Source of the DNA: Marisa cornuarietis
Taxonomy: Eukaryota; Mollusca; Gastropoda; Architaenioglossa; Ampullariidae
DNA length: 64,000 bases
Direction: 5' to 3'
Assembly (NCBI GenBank): GCA_004794655.1
Contig: SMMW01000046.1
Span: 4,302,501 to 4,366,500 of the forward strand
The notes under the pieces were generated by a model, which searched no databases, had not been told where the DNA came from, and saw nothing but the letters and a program-made list of their open reading frames with translations. Positions 1 through 10,100 of the stretch are shown one piece after another. Every line of letters starts with the position of its first letter. Within the stretch, counting starts at the first letter, position 1. The translations under genes and the position numbers were made by a program.

Positions 1-1
1 G

Positions 2-1947
2 TCTGTGCAGCAAAGTGATATAGACCCTATAACCAAGTTCAAGCTACTCCTTCCACGCCTTAAGGATTCACTAATCGTGAGTGAAATATTTAAATGTGTT
101 AGGCTAAATGCGCCTGTTCTTACTTCATGTACTAAGACGGGGGCTGTGTACTTGTGTAGTTTTATTATTATCTAACACAAGTTTAAGTTGCAAGAATAAG
201 TAAATAATAATTATTATAAATCTTATAAGAAAAGCAGAATGTGTCGATGTTTGTTTGGGTTTGACTGCTAATCACATGCATGCCGTTTGTCTGATCAAAT
301 GCAAAAATAGTGCTGGTTACAAGATAAAGATAAGGCAGTCCATCAGAGGAAACTTAAAAAAAAAACCATCCAACATTTATTCTAGACTATTCATAAGGCA
401 CACCTACGTCATCGGTCACCGAACTTTTCGGTCCAAGACCATTTCTCCCCACGTCACATCACCCCACAGCTTCAGTCAATTTATAAATTTTGTATTAAAG
501 ATTAGGAAAGTTGCAGGTAATATATTGCAGCAGTAGCTGTTACGTGAGTGCTTAAAAAGAAAAAATCCGAAGGTGATTCAAGTGAAATTAGACATCCATA
601 AAAATTAGCTTTACATTTACTTAATGTGCATTTCAGGCTTTGTGCAGAGTTGCTGGTCAGATGTTTAAAGTGAACGCAGTACAAGACAGTGGAGGGTAAG
701 AATGTATCAGTTTAAATGTCAAAATTTTATGTAAAATACTTATTTTTCATATTTTGCTAGTAAGAGTACCACTGCGAGAGTGCACATTAAAGTTCAAGAA
801 TGTCTTTAGTTAGGTATTTTGCGTTTTAAAATTATTTTTGGCGTAAAAGGAAGGAACCCTTAACGGTGCATAAATGGATGTGGTGTATTATAAGAATATG
901 ATTTTTAAGCACATGGTAATAAAGACTTAACTCATTCTGTATTGATGCAATTGAGCTATAGCTAAAAAGACATTCACATTCGAATTAAGGGTGAGGATGT
1001 AAGCTGTCTTCCTGATATTGTCATTTTTTTTTTTGTCTCCTTCAATTTGTGTTTCTCTTTCTCCCCCCTCTCTCTCTTTTCTCTCTCATACACATACACT
1101 TACACACACACACACATTCACTTGGAGGGAAACTTCAAGCAGAATCATTTACCTTAATAAAAATTAATTATTGTTGTCAATCAGCCAATCAGAGATCCAG
1201 CAGCATAGATCTGAGAGATTTGAAAAGAGCTTGGAGGATTTTTGTGGCATCTGTGACCAGATTGAAGTAAACTTGGTATGTACTCCAAACTGTCCGTGAT
1301 TTGTGATTTGCCATTCCATGACATATACAGGTGTGCATGTCTGTCCTTATTCAGAGAAATGGAGAATTTTTTAATTTGTAAAAAAAATTGACATATTTAA
1401 TTTCAGTGTACCTAATTGTAATTTGTACAAATTACTGTACTTAATGAAATAATATAAACTAAATAATTCATGATTTTTGACCAAGCAACGTTCAGCTTTG
1501 CAAAAGTGCATCGTTCACAATATTTTACCATGTAAATCTAAACAAAACATTCTCACAGGTTAAGGTCTGATAATGTCACTTTAGTATCATGTTCTTTTGA
1601 TATCAGTTCTGCATTTTTTGTAACTATTTCATAAATAGTCCAATATCAACAGCATCAAATTGATGCCATTGTTTCGTATTATAATGATGCAGAGACTGGC
1701 TTTGGAACTTTACCGTCAGACAGAAGACAGCTTGCGAAACACACCACTGTCAATCGTGCTGCCAAAATCAGAACCAACTGCTAATCCACAAGAAGGACAA
1801 TCATATGCCCAGTACCTAACTACTGTTCGTACACAGATCAACTTTGCAAAAGAGATTCATGACCTTTTACATGACCAAGCCATGAAGCTTTTAGAAAAAC
1901 CACAGCTGCCACCTATGCCTTCACAGCAGCAAACACAACAGGAATAA
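2..1947 (+). CDS. MED29: Mediator complex subunit 29 (MED29/intersex), 3' part
   Basis: Subunit of the Mediator complex that bridges transcription factors and RNA polymerase II in the nucleus. Four exons are visible: 2-76 (5' truncated by the window), 637-695, 1185-1275 and 1693-1947, giving 159 residues in one continuous frame with GT-AG introns (phases 0, 2, 0). The first exon encodes QQSDIDPITKFKLLLPRLKD, the third FEKSLEDFCGICDQIEVNL, and the last SYAQYLTTVRTQINFAKEIH. These align in order with the conserved blocks I recall from animal MED29 (DFDPVQRYK..., FYALCDQLELCL, PYPQYLAVIKAQISCAKDIH). The C-terminus is proline/glutamine rich and ends in TAA at 1945-1947. The N-terminal part lies outside the window. 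A poly(A) signal follows at 2178. Identification is confident because the similarity spans all four exons; exact borders rest on splice consensus and phase. Confidence 0.9.
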
Positions 1948-2177
1948 TTTATTGTGCATGCATGTGTGTGTCTGTGTGGGAGAGAGAGAGAGTTTGCAAA
2001 TGGGTGCATGTGTTAATGTATACCTGAATAATGGTTCATTACCAGCTATGGTGCAACAGTCTTGAACATACTTTTTCTTTATTAGTTTTGTTTGGCTATC
2101 AAATAATCTGTACTATTACAGTCTGTGACAGCTTTGTAAACCCAGCCATAGACTTGCTCATAAAGAACGTTCTTGTT

Positions 2178-2183
2178 AATAAA
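2178..2183 (+). terminator. Poly(A) signal AATAAA of MED29
   Basis: Canonical AATAAA about 230 bp after the MED29 stop codon, the first such hexamer in the 3' flank. It probably ends the MED29 transcript; another AATAAA lies near 2751. Confidence 0.6.
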
Positions 2184-2639
2184 AGTACTTGAAAAGTATT
2201 AAAAAGTTTGTTTTTGTCTGATGTGGTCCAATATATCTTTACACAGTTCAGATGTGACTTTTTAAAAAAATGTTTCGCGTTCTAGTCTTTAGCTTGTGAT
2301 TCCTGTTGTGTGGGAAAAAACCCACAGTACAGTAAGCATAGTGGAAGCAGTTCTCAGGATAGCTGATAATGCACTGATTACCATGCCATGTATAATACAC
2401 TTTAATTAAAAGACAAATTTGTCTCCATACTTCTTACTATGGCTTCATATCATTTGTAGATCTTTTTTTTTTTTAAATCATTGTACAATTTCTACCATTT
2501 ATATTTTTCATGTTCTTGATTAGCATGTCTGGCATTTCACATAGCTGGAAGATATTATAATATTGAGAAGGGTACATGCGAAACAACCGATTCAGGGTGC
2601 ATACAAATTTATGCCCTAGTGCATTTCCATAAATATTTT

Positions 2640-3320
2640 TATATCGGAAATAAATGATTCCTTAGTCTTCTGCCCTTATGTAAATGAAGCTTTTAATATG
2701 TTTTAATATCTTTCTATATAAGTTGTGGTGCTCTCCTCTGGACCCTTTCTAATAAAACTGATTGTCTTTTAACAAAAATGTTTGCTCTGGAATTGAATGA
2801 ACAAATGCCTTGTACAATCTTAGAAATATACTTTTGTCCAAATATTTAAATATTCTTCTAATGATCTGATTCACTCTTCCTATCACCTTTGAATTTAAGC
2901 ATATGTGGATAATTGTTTATCATATATGACACCCAAGTTTTTCTCATTACACATTTTATATAAACTATCATTAGTATCAGTAGTAACTACACCTTATACT
3001 GCCATTCTTGATTTGTTTCTTCAACATGACATTTGGACACATTAAACTTTAAGTTCGACTAGTCCTGTAGCTCAAGAATATCTTGTAAATCTTTATGGCT
3101 TTTTGCTTTTTTATATAACATATCAACAAATAACTTACATAAAAGTTTCTCTGATAAATCTTTTGATGAACACAAATAAGATTGGGCCAAGAATACTTCT
3201 CTGGGAGACTTCGTTCAACTTACCTGTCAGAACCATGAGTCTTATTTTATTTAATTCTTTCACCTTGTTTTTCATACCAAAGAAGTCATTCTGGTTTCAG
3301 ACTTTCAATGATACTCCCTA
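2640..3320 (-). mobile_element. Degenerate LINE reverse-transcriptase remnant
   Basis: Read on the minus strand with many frameshifts and stops, this stretch keeps the order of blocks found at the end of jockey/CR1-type reverse transcriptases. Near 3190 is SILGPILFVF (compare GSVLGPLLF); then KDLQDILELQD, KFNVSKCHV, a KNLGV-like block, NQIIRRIFKYLDK, FLRLYKAFV and finally ERVQRRAPQLI. No intact ORF remains, so this is an old copy. It fills most of the gap between MED29 and the ADAM17-like gene. Confidence 0.6.
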
Positions 3321-3607
3321 AGATAAGGAACATCTTTTAGGTTTTGCACGTGTTTCACGCATAAGTGATACAATGATACCAGCAATTTTGCTGCTTTTTA
3401 GTTTAATAGCTGTTAATTGTAAGTTTAGCTGCTTTTTACAAAATTAAAAAAAATTATTTCCATGAAAATCCATGTGATCGGCTAATCAAAACTGTGACCA
3501 TGGAAGGTAACTGCGTCACCATATCATACCTCGAAGTAAGATCATACTTCCCTGGGCGAAGCAATATCTGCCTACAACGAACATAACAACCCACTTGAAA
3601 GTTTTAA

Positions 3608-6055
3608 ATGGTGGAAACTATGAAAGCATCTAAACAGCTGCTTTTATTGTTGGTGGTTTTAATTATATTTCTTCGGGGAGCACGGTATACAGCATTTACC
3701 GTTGAAGCAGACGACATGGTCCTCCAAATGGCAGCTAAAGACGGCAAAATTGACAGTGGGTGTTTTCCGTGCTGGATTTTTAAGAACGAGAACAAACAGA
3801 GATTTGACATTTTTTGCAGAAATAATATTTATGTTGGATGCGAGCCGTCACAACTGAAGAACAGTAAGTCTAGTCTGCTGTGCAATGTTACCCACGGCTA
3901 TGTTCAAGGCACGTATATTTTATCTTCTCTGCTAAGGAACTCCCGTAAGAAAAGGAGGGTCCAGTTTTGCAAAGATGTACTGCTTATAGACTGTCCATCG
4001 GAAAAGCGAATTCCTCTTCGTGCTGTCGGTGTCTTGAAGAATTATACACATCTGCGTTTAGCGCAAGACTTTCTGCATGTAGAGAACATTACCTGCGATG
4101 GAAGTTCTGACTCCACACCATCTACTACAACCGCTCCCCAAGATGTACGCAACAACCATGACATACTGCCACGAGTTCGACAAAGATCTGATTCTTCTTT
4201 CATCAGAGAGATATGGCTTGAAAGGCATAGAAGAAATAAAAGAGCTAGTTCACGCAACTGCAAAGTTCATCTGATAGCCGACCATTTATTTTATTCCCAC
4301 TTTGGTCGCTCCAATGTCGAGTGGTCGGTTCGTGAAATGTTATCCGCAATCAATTTCGCGGATAATATATTCCGCAGTACCGATTTTGATGGCGATAGAT
4401 CTGGAGACAACATAGGTTTCATTGTTGCCAACATAACTGTCATTCGGGAACTAGAATCATCAAAACTGAAATACTTTCCTTTTGCCAAAAACGCACGAGA
4501 ATATTTGAACAGCGTTTCAAAGAATAATTTTGAGGATTACTGCCTGGCCATAGTATTTACTTATATTGATTTTAGTGGAGTACTTGGCATTTCATATAGA
4601 GCAAAAATAAATTCGAATGATGTAGAAAGTGGAGTCTGTAGTGGGTTTCAGAAATCAAATTTTGATCATGATCAGCGAAGTCTAAATACAGTAGTTGTAT
4701 CCTATTTTAATATAAAATCACAACAAAAAGTACATATTGCATTGGCTCATGAACTAGGGCACAGTTTTGGAAGTGGCCATGATGATGATACAGGCTGCAG
4801 TGCTAGCTATACTGGGAGGCAGTTTTTAATGCACAGCAACAACATCAAAGGCGGTGACATCAGTAACTTCAGATTCTCCTCTTGCAGTGTGCAACATATG
4901 AAACTAGTGCTGGAAAAACAAGCCCAGTGCCTGGCAGTCAGGTTAGGGCCTGTGTGTGGAAACACCCTTGTCGAAGATGGTGAAGGATGTGACTGCGGTT
5001 CCCTGGACACCTGCAAGTTTATTGACAGATGTTGCACACCTGCTGGCAAAAATTTATCAGACACAAGTACACCTTGCATGCCCAACAAATCACGTGGTGC
5101 TCAGTGTTCACCAGTTTCATCCCCTTGCTGCACCACTGACTGTATGCCTGTTCCACTTGAACAAAGAAAGGTGTGTCGTGCTGAGACAGAGTGCTCTTTT
5201 GCAGCATATTGTGGAGGATCAGTAAGTGAATGCCCAGTATCTGTAATGAAATCAAACGGAACACTGTGCTCCAATGGAACTAAGATGTGCAACAATGGCA
5301 ACTGCCTTGTCAGCTTGTGTGAAAGCCGAGGTTTGATGGACTGTCAGTGCCAAGGACAAGAAAAAAATCTGTGCAAGTTGTGTTGTAAAACAAGCAATTC
5401 CTTTGAATGTCTTCCTGCTCATGATTTTAGCATTTTGAGTCCTGAAAACCAAACTGTTTATCTCAAGCCAGGAGATAGCTGTGGCAATGGCAAGGGAACA
5501 TGCAACACAGACTATGCTTGCACTTTTGGTGGGTTTTCAGCAGCAGTGGTGGCAGATTACAAAGATGTTTACTTTTCTGGGGCATGGTTATCAAGGTACT
5601 GGAAAGAAATGTTGATTTGCTTCACAACTCTGCTTATACTTTTTCTTCTGTTTTTGCTGACAAAGCAACATTACTCACCACACAGCAGCACTTTTGCACT
5701 GATCGAGTTGAACACACTCCTAATAAATGCACAGGAAGAAAAACAGAATTGTGAGAAAGAGTTAGAAGCAGCTAACAAACTTAATGAAGAACTTGAACAA
5801 AAAATCCAACAAGGAAACATCCAGAGTGACTATATTTCTGCAGTAGCTCGATTACATATCTTGTTTCCTACTGTGGATATGGGTACTTTAACAAATGTAA
5901 TAGGAATGTCATCAAATGAGGAGATGGCTGTACGTTTGTTGTTGAACATGGATTATCCTATGACGACATCAAGAATGTTACCATTCCTACTGGGTTTATT
6001 AGCTCAAAGAATGAAGAGAAGAAACAGCGAACAACATGCAGGTGGTGACAAGTAG
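3608..6055 (+). CDS. Intronless ADAM17-like membrane metalloprotease with CUE-like tail
   Basis: Zinc metalloprotease of the adamalysin family, expected to shed ectodomains of membrane proteins at the cell surface. The 815-residue ORF is uninterrupted; Met1 or, for a better signal peptide, Met5 (MKASKQLLLLLVV) starts it. A short Cys-rich pro-region (about 30-205) ends at a furin-type site RHRRNKR (206-212). The catalytic domain follows with HELGHSFGSGHD (381-392, zinc ligands and catalytic Glu) and a downstream FLMH replacing the usual met-turn. A disintegrin-like and Cys-rich region begins near 450 (CGNTLVEDGEGCDC) and includes an ADAM17-like CESRG...CxCxxxxxxxCKLCC block. A membrane segment lies at about 669-687, then a coiled coil (about 698-742) and a CUE-like module (747-785, with LFP and RLLLNMDYP). 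Neighbouring genes are all spliced, so a retrogene origin is likely. The ADAM17-clade call is from remembered similarity; the CUE call is by pattern only. Confidence 0.85.
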   Translation: MVETMKASKQLLLLLVVLIIFLRGARYTAFTVEADDMVLQMAAKDGKIDSGCFPCWIFKNENKQRFDIFCRNNIYVGCEPSQLKNSKSSLLCNVTHGYVQGTYILSSLLRNSRKKRRVQFCKDVLLIDCPSEKRIPLRAVGVLKNYTHLRLAQDFLHVENITCDGSSDSTPSTTTAPQDVRNNHDILPRVRQRSDSSFIREIWLERHRRNKRASSRNCKVHLIADHLFYSHFGRSNVEWSVREMLSAINFADNIFRSTDFDGDRSGDNIGFIVANITVIRELESSKLKYFPFAKNAREYLNSVSKNNFEDYCLAIVFTYIDFSGVLGISYRAKINSNDVESGVCSGFQKSNFDHDQRSLNTVVVSYFNIKSQQKVHIALAHELGHSFGSGHDDDTGCSASYTGRQFLMHSNNIKGGDISNFRFSSCSVQHMKLVLEKQAQCLAVRLGPVCGNTLVEDGEGCDCGSLDTCKFIDRCCTPAGKNLSDTSTPCMPNKSRGAQCSPVSSPCCTTDCMPVPLEQRKVCRAETECSFAAYCGGSVSECPVSVMKSNGTLCSNGTKMCNNGNCLVSLCESRGLMDCQCQGQEKNLCKLCCKTSNSFECLPAHDFSILSPENQTVYLKPGDSCGNGKGTCNTDYACTFGGFSAAVVADYKDVYFSGAWLSRYWKEMLICFTTLLILFLLFLLTKQHYSPHSSTFALIELNTLLINAQEEKQNCEKELEAANKLNEELEQKIQQGNIQSDYISAVARLHILFPTVDMGTLTNVIGMSSNEEMAVRLLLNMDYPMTTSRMLPFLLGLLAQRMKRRNSEQHAGGDK

Positions 6056-6405
6056 CTCGGGAAGAAATTGTGAAGTCTGTGTTTCCAAACCTGGGGGAAA
6101 AAAGCAAGGATTTATCCCCCAGTGCCTGAGTTGGTGGCTGCTGATAACACACAAGTACATCTTTGCAGCCTCTAGTGCCATGATGTGGAGACCTTGTATG
6201 GTATTTGTAGATCTTTCTTTACAGGGAAAAATTGTTACAACAGTACCATAAACCTCCATCCAAATGTGACAACAAATGTTAGGAGGAAAAAAAATCCTTG
6301 ATTAATCAAGCTAAGTGTTTATAGCAGAGATATAAATGATATAAAATTGTTGGCATAAGTAATAGCCTCCTTTTAGATCTTTATTTCATATATACATGCT
6401 TGGTC

Positions 6406-6411
6406 AATAAA
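6406..6411 (+). terminator. Poly(A) signal AATAAA of the ADAM17-like gene
   Basis: AATAAA about 350 bp after the TAG stop of the protease ORF, the first on the plus strand. It is followed by A-rich and T-rich DNA and fits an ordinary 3' end. If the gene is a retrocopy, this signal may have been copied from the parent mRNA. Confidence 0.55.
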
Positions 6412-7118
6412 AACACGCACACGTGAATGCCCTTTTGCCTCAAGTTGAAATAAAATAGATCAAAGGGTAATGTAATATTCAGATGTTTTGTTCAGTCCAT
6501 GCTGTTGAATAGGTAACAGTTAAAGAGGGTTTTGATTTTTAATTTTGCACATGCATCACAGAAAGGTTTTATTTTTAACTGTAATCCACACAGCACATTC
6601 TAAAATATCATGGCTTATACATTAAGGCAGATTATGCTAAACATAAAAAATGACATCCTTCTAAAACATTAAGCAAACTGAGTTTTGTTTTTGCTTATTT
6701 TATTATATAAGGCACATATTTAATGTATTATTAAAATGCATTAATGTAAAACTGACATTATGTACAAGCTAGTCACTTGTGATGACTACATGACAAAAAT
6801 AATTTTCTACAAATATAAAACACACAAAGTGGTGGAAAACAAAACTGCAATTTCTTAGTAAACGTTTTTGACAAAATTGCAAAGTGCCAGTAACAGGATA
6901 AGATTTACTAATCTGTACTTTGCACCTGGTAAGGTATCATGTTTAATAATAATTATAACACTTTAAAATCTTTAATAGTATAAAACTAAATCTTACAAAT
7001 AAATACTGATCATACATGTAATCAGGTATATAATGACTAAATGAAATAAGCTGAATAAGCAAGTACTTTTAATAACCAGAACCTGCAAAGATGGTTTCAG
7101 TTTTTAGCTTTAGCTGAA
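6412..7118. other. AT-rich convergent intergenic/3' UTR spacer
   Basis: Low-complexity AT-rich DNA between the 3' ends of the ADAM17-like gene (+) and the kelch gene (-). It probably holds the kelch 3' UTR: TTTATT at 6698-6703 reads AATAAA on the minus strand. I see no coding sequence. Confidence 0.5.
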
Positions 7119-10100
7119 TTAAACAGTTTGTAACACTGGATGGAACGGAATGGCAAAGGTCAACAGGTCTTGGAAAAAAATCCCATCATTATCACCTCCT
7201 CCAAAAATTAGCACTTCATCCTCTTCCTGATTTTCATGGTTGTATGGAAGGCTTACAGCTGCATGGCCTGCTCGAGGAGTGGGTTGATTTGAGACAAGAA
7301 GACAACTCCAAGACATGCTTCCTATGTACAAATCAAAGAATAGTTACAGAATTTTAATCTCATATTTTTTCTCTACTAATGAATGTAAAGACAACAAGGG
7401 TCAGGCACACATTTTTACCATGCTTTGAAGACAAAATTCATTTTGACTAAGGAATACGACTATTATATGTTCTAAGAGGTATATTTTCCCCCCCATGCAC
7501 TTACCTAAATCAAAGATGTGCGTGTCTTCAAGAGCATTATTGCCATCATAACCACCATGGATCAAGATCCGCTTTCCACTCAAACCACAGGAGGCATGCC
7601 AACTTAAGAAAGAAAACGAGCTCCTTATGTATTTTGATTTGGTGTGGAAATGTTCTATTTAAGATTTACACTACAAGGGTGCTAGAGGCAGCTTAAAATG
7701 CCTTTAGATGCAGTCTAAAAGAGATATGAAAAATAAAAAAAGAGAAGATTTTAAAAATTATACTCCTAGATGTGAGCCAGCCAGATGAGTTGAATGTAGA
7801 TGGAGGGGTGGCTACTCTGAAGTGTAAGAGAAGGAATAGGATATACAGTGAACAAACTTAAAACCAAGAAGTTAAATTTACAACAGTGGATGGGTAGTAC
7901 AGCTCATTATTAATAAAACTAATTGAATTTGTAGAGCAAATCTTCCTGTGTGGAGGTGAACACAATGTGCTGTGAATGAAAGACTATAAAGGAAGTCAAC
8001 CATACAAGATGACACCGTGAAAAGTAGAAATGAAAAGTGTGGATGTAGAGTTGGATTAACTGAGGAGTTAAAATAGTTCAATTCATAGTATTTTTTTAAT
8101 CCCATGTCTCGCATGCTTGTTTTTTTTAAAAAATCTTTTCAAGGACCTGGGCATTTATCCTTTCATGGCATTAACAAGTCTCACCGGATGTGAATTCGAA
8201 TACAGCTCACCTTCTTGGTTCTGGAGGCATGCCTTTTATGTCAGGTTTACACCAGTCAACGGTGGCTGCAATGATTAAAAGTGATTGTCAAAGACCTTTG
8301 TTTCAAAGTTTTTAACATTTGTTAGATTAAAATATTTACCAAGTAATCTTGCTTATTAAGCAATTCTGTCCGTTAACCATGGAATGTGGCCCAACACCAA
8401 CAATTCTAGTCTTTGTGTGTTTGAGATATATTTTATTATTTTCTTAATGTGGGTAAGCCTATGTATACTAAGACAAAATCTGTGTTCCCTGTGGGAAACA
8501 AATTCTCTTGTCTTTGACATGGTATCACAAGTATGATGAGATATTAATAACCAGTTAACATGTTTTTTCCCAGACATAACCAGTTTTTCTTTAAACCAAT
8601 ACCTTCTCACAGTATAATACTAGTATAAGGTTTAGATCTGGTCAGATAAAAATATATAGCAGAAAATAAAAATGTGTTAATTTTCTAGACATTATAAAAG
8701 TAGCAGAGATCAGATTTATACCATTGTATAAATTTTACTCACTCATGTCTAGAATGAAGAGATCATTGTAGCAGAATGGAGCATCCCAGCCTCCAAACAT
8801 CACCATTTGATCATTGATAAGTGTGGCTGAGTGACTGTTTAAAAGACATTTGCCACGATCAATATTAGCAGGTTTAGCCCTAAAAGAAATCCCATAATTT
8901 AAATACAGTAAAACATATTGAAGAACAGGGCTATGTAAAATCCATTGGAACAGACGTGAGCACATGTGAATCAAATACATGTGTGTTAAGGATGTGACCT
9001 CTTTCTGTATGAAGGTGACAGTATTGGTAACTGAAGGCTTGTGTCTCCCAAATACAAGGGATTATTCTCAAAATTAATGAATTTTTTTTAAATATATAAT
9101 TCATCTGCTATGCATCTCTTTATCCTTTCTTCTTTTTAAATAAAGACCCTTACCCCGAACGTGGCAAAGGTTTATTTCCAGTCACCAGAGGAGAGTACCA
9201 GTTCTGCATGACTGGGCTGAAGATGTGAATCTCATTGCTGCAGCCATCTGGGTTTGGATCAGGACGAGGATAAACCCCACCAAAAATCCACAGTTCATGT
9301 CGATACAGTGTTGCTGTGTGGTATGCTCTTGTTGGTGCTTTGCTATTGACCTTTCAGAGGCAGAAAGTGTTAACAGGGTTTTAGCAGACTGGTAGCCACA
9401 CAAAACATCGTAACATTTTTCTGTGATTCCTTGTGACAGCTGAAAGCAGAATGATATCAAAATGATATAGAATTCATAAAACCATAGAAAAACATGTTTT
9501 ACCTTGACAAGCGTCCATTTGTTTTCATCTAGATCGTACATGTGGACGTCATGGAACCACTTGCAATTTTTGGAACCCCCATAAATGTAGATGCAACGCA
9601 TGATGGGATCATAAGTTGCTGTATGGCCCATTCTGTTCTCTGGTTTCTGACCCTCTGACTGGATTTCCTGACAACTCCAACGTCTTGTGTCTGCCAACAT
9701 TTTTTTCCTTTTAATTAATGAGGGCTAGTCAAGACTTGTGACTAGCAGTCTACCCCCCCCCTCTTAAATCACAAAATGTACTGCAACATAAAGACACCTC
9801 TTGCATGTAACATGCCGAAAGGAATATCACATACCTGTGTGGAGTGTCCAGACAGAATCTTTACTTAATTGCTGCCTTTCCCCTTGTCCACCAATAAGCA
9901 CTGCACATTTAGGATTAGTTAGCACCATTGTGTGACCCCACCGAGCACTAGGACAAGGTGCTGTAAAATAAGAGTATTATTATAACAATGACGATTTATA
10001 CAGCACATTTTCTTGCACTGTGGCAAGCTTAACATGCTTGATAAGTCAAAAGAAAAAAAGAGATATTACAAAACAAGGAAACATACACCCACAGGTTGCA

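Noticed and set aside
1049..1270. 73-codon ORF over the MED29 third exon
   Set aside because: It is in the wrong frame; the MED29 frame is fixed by phase with exons 2 and 4.
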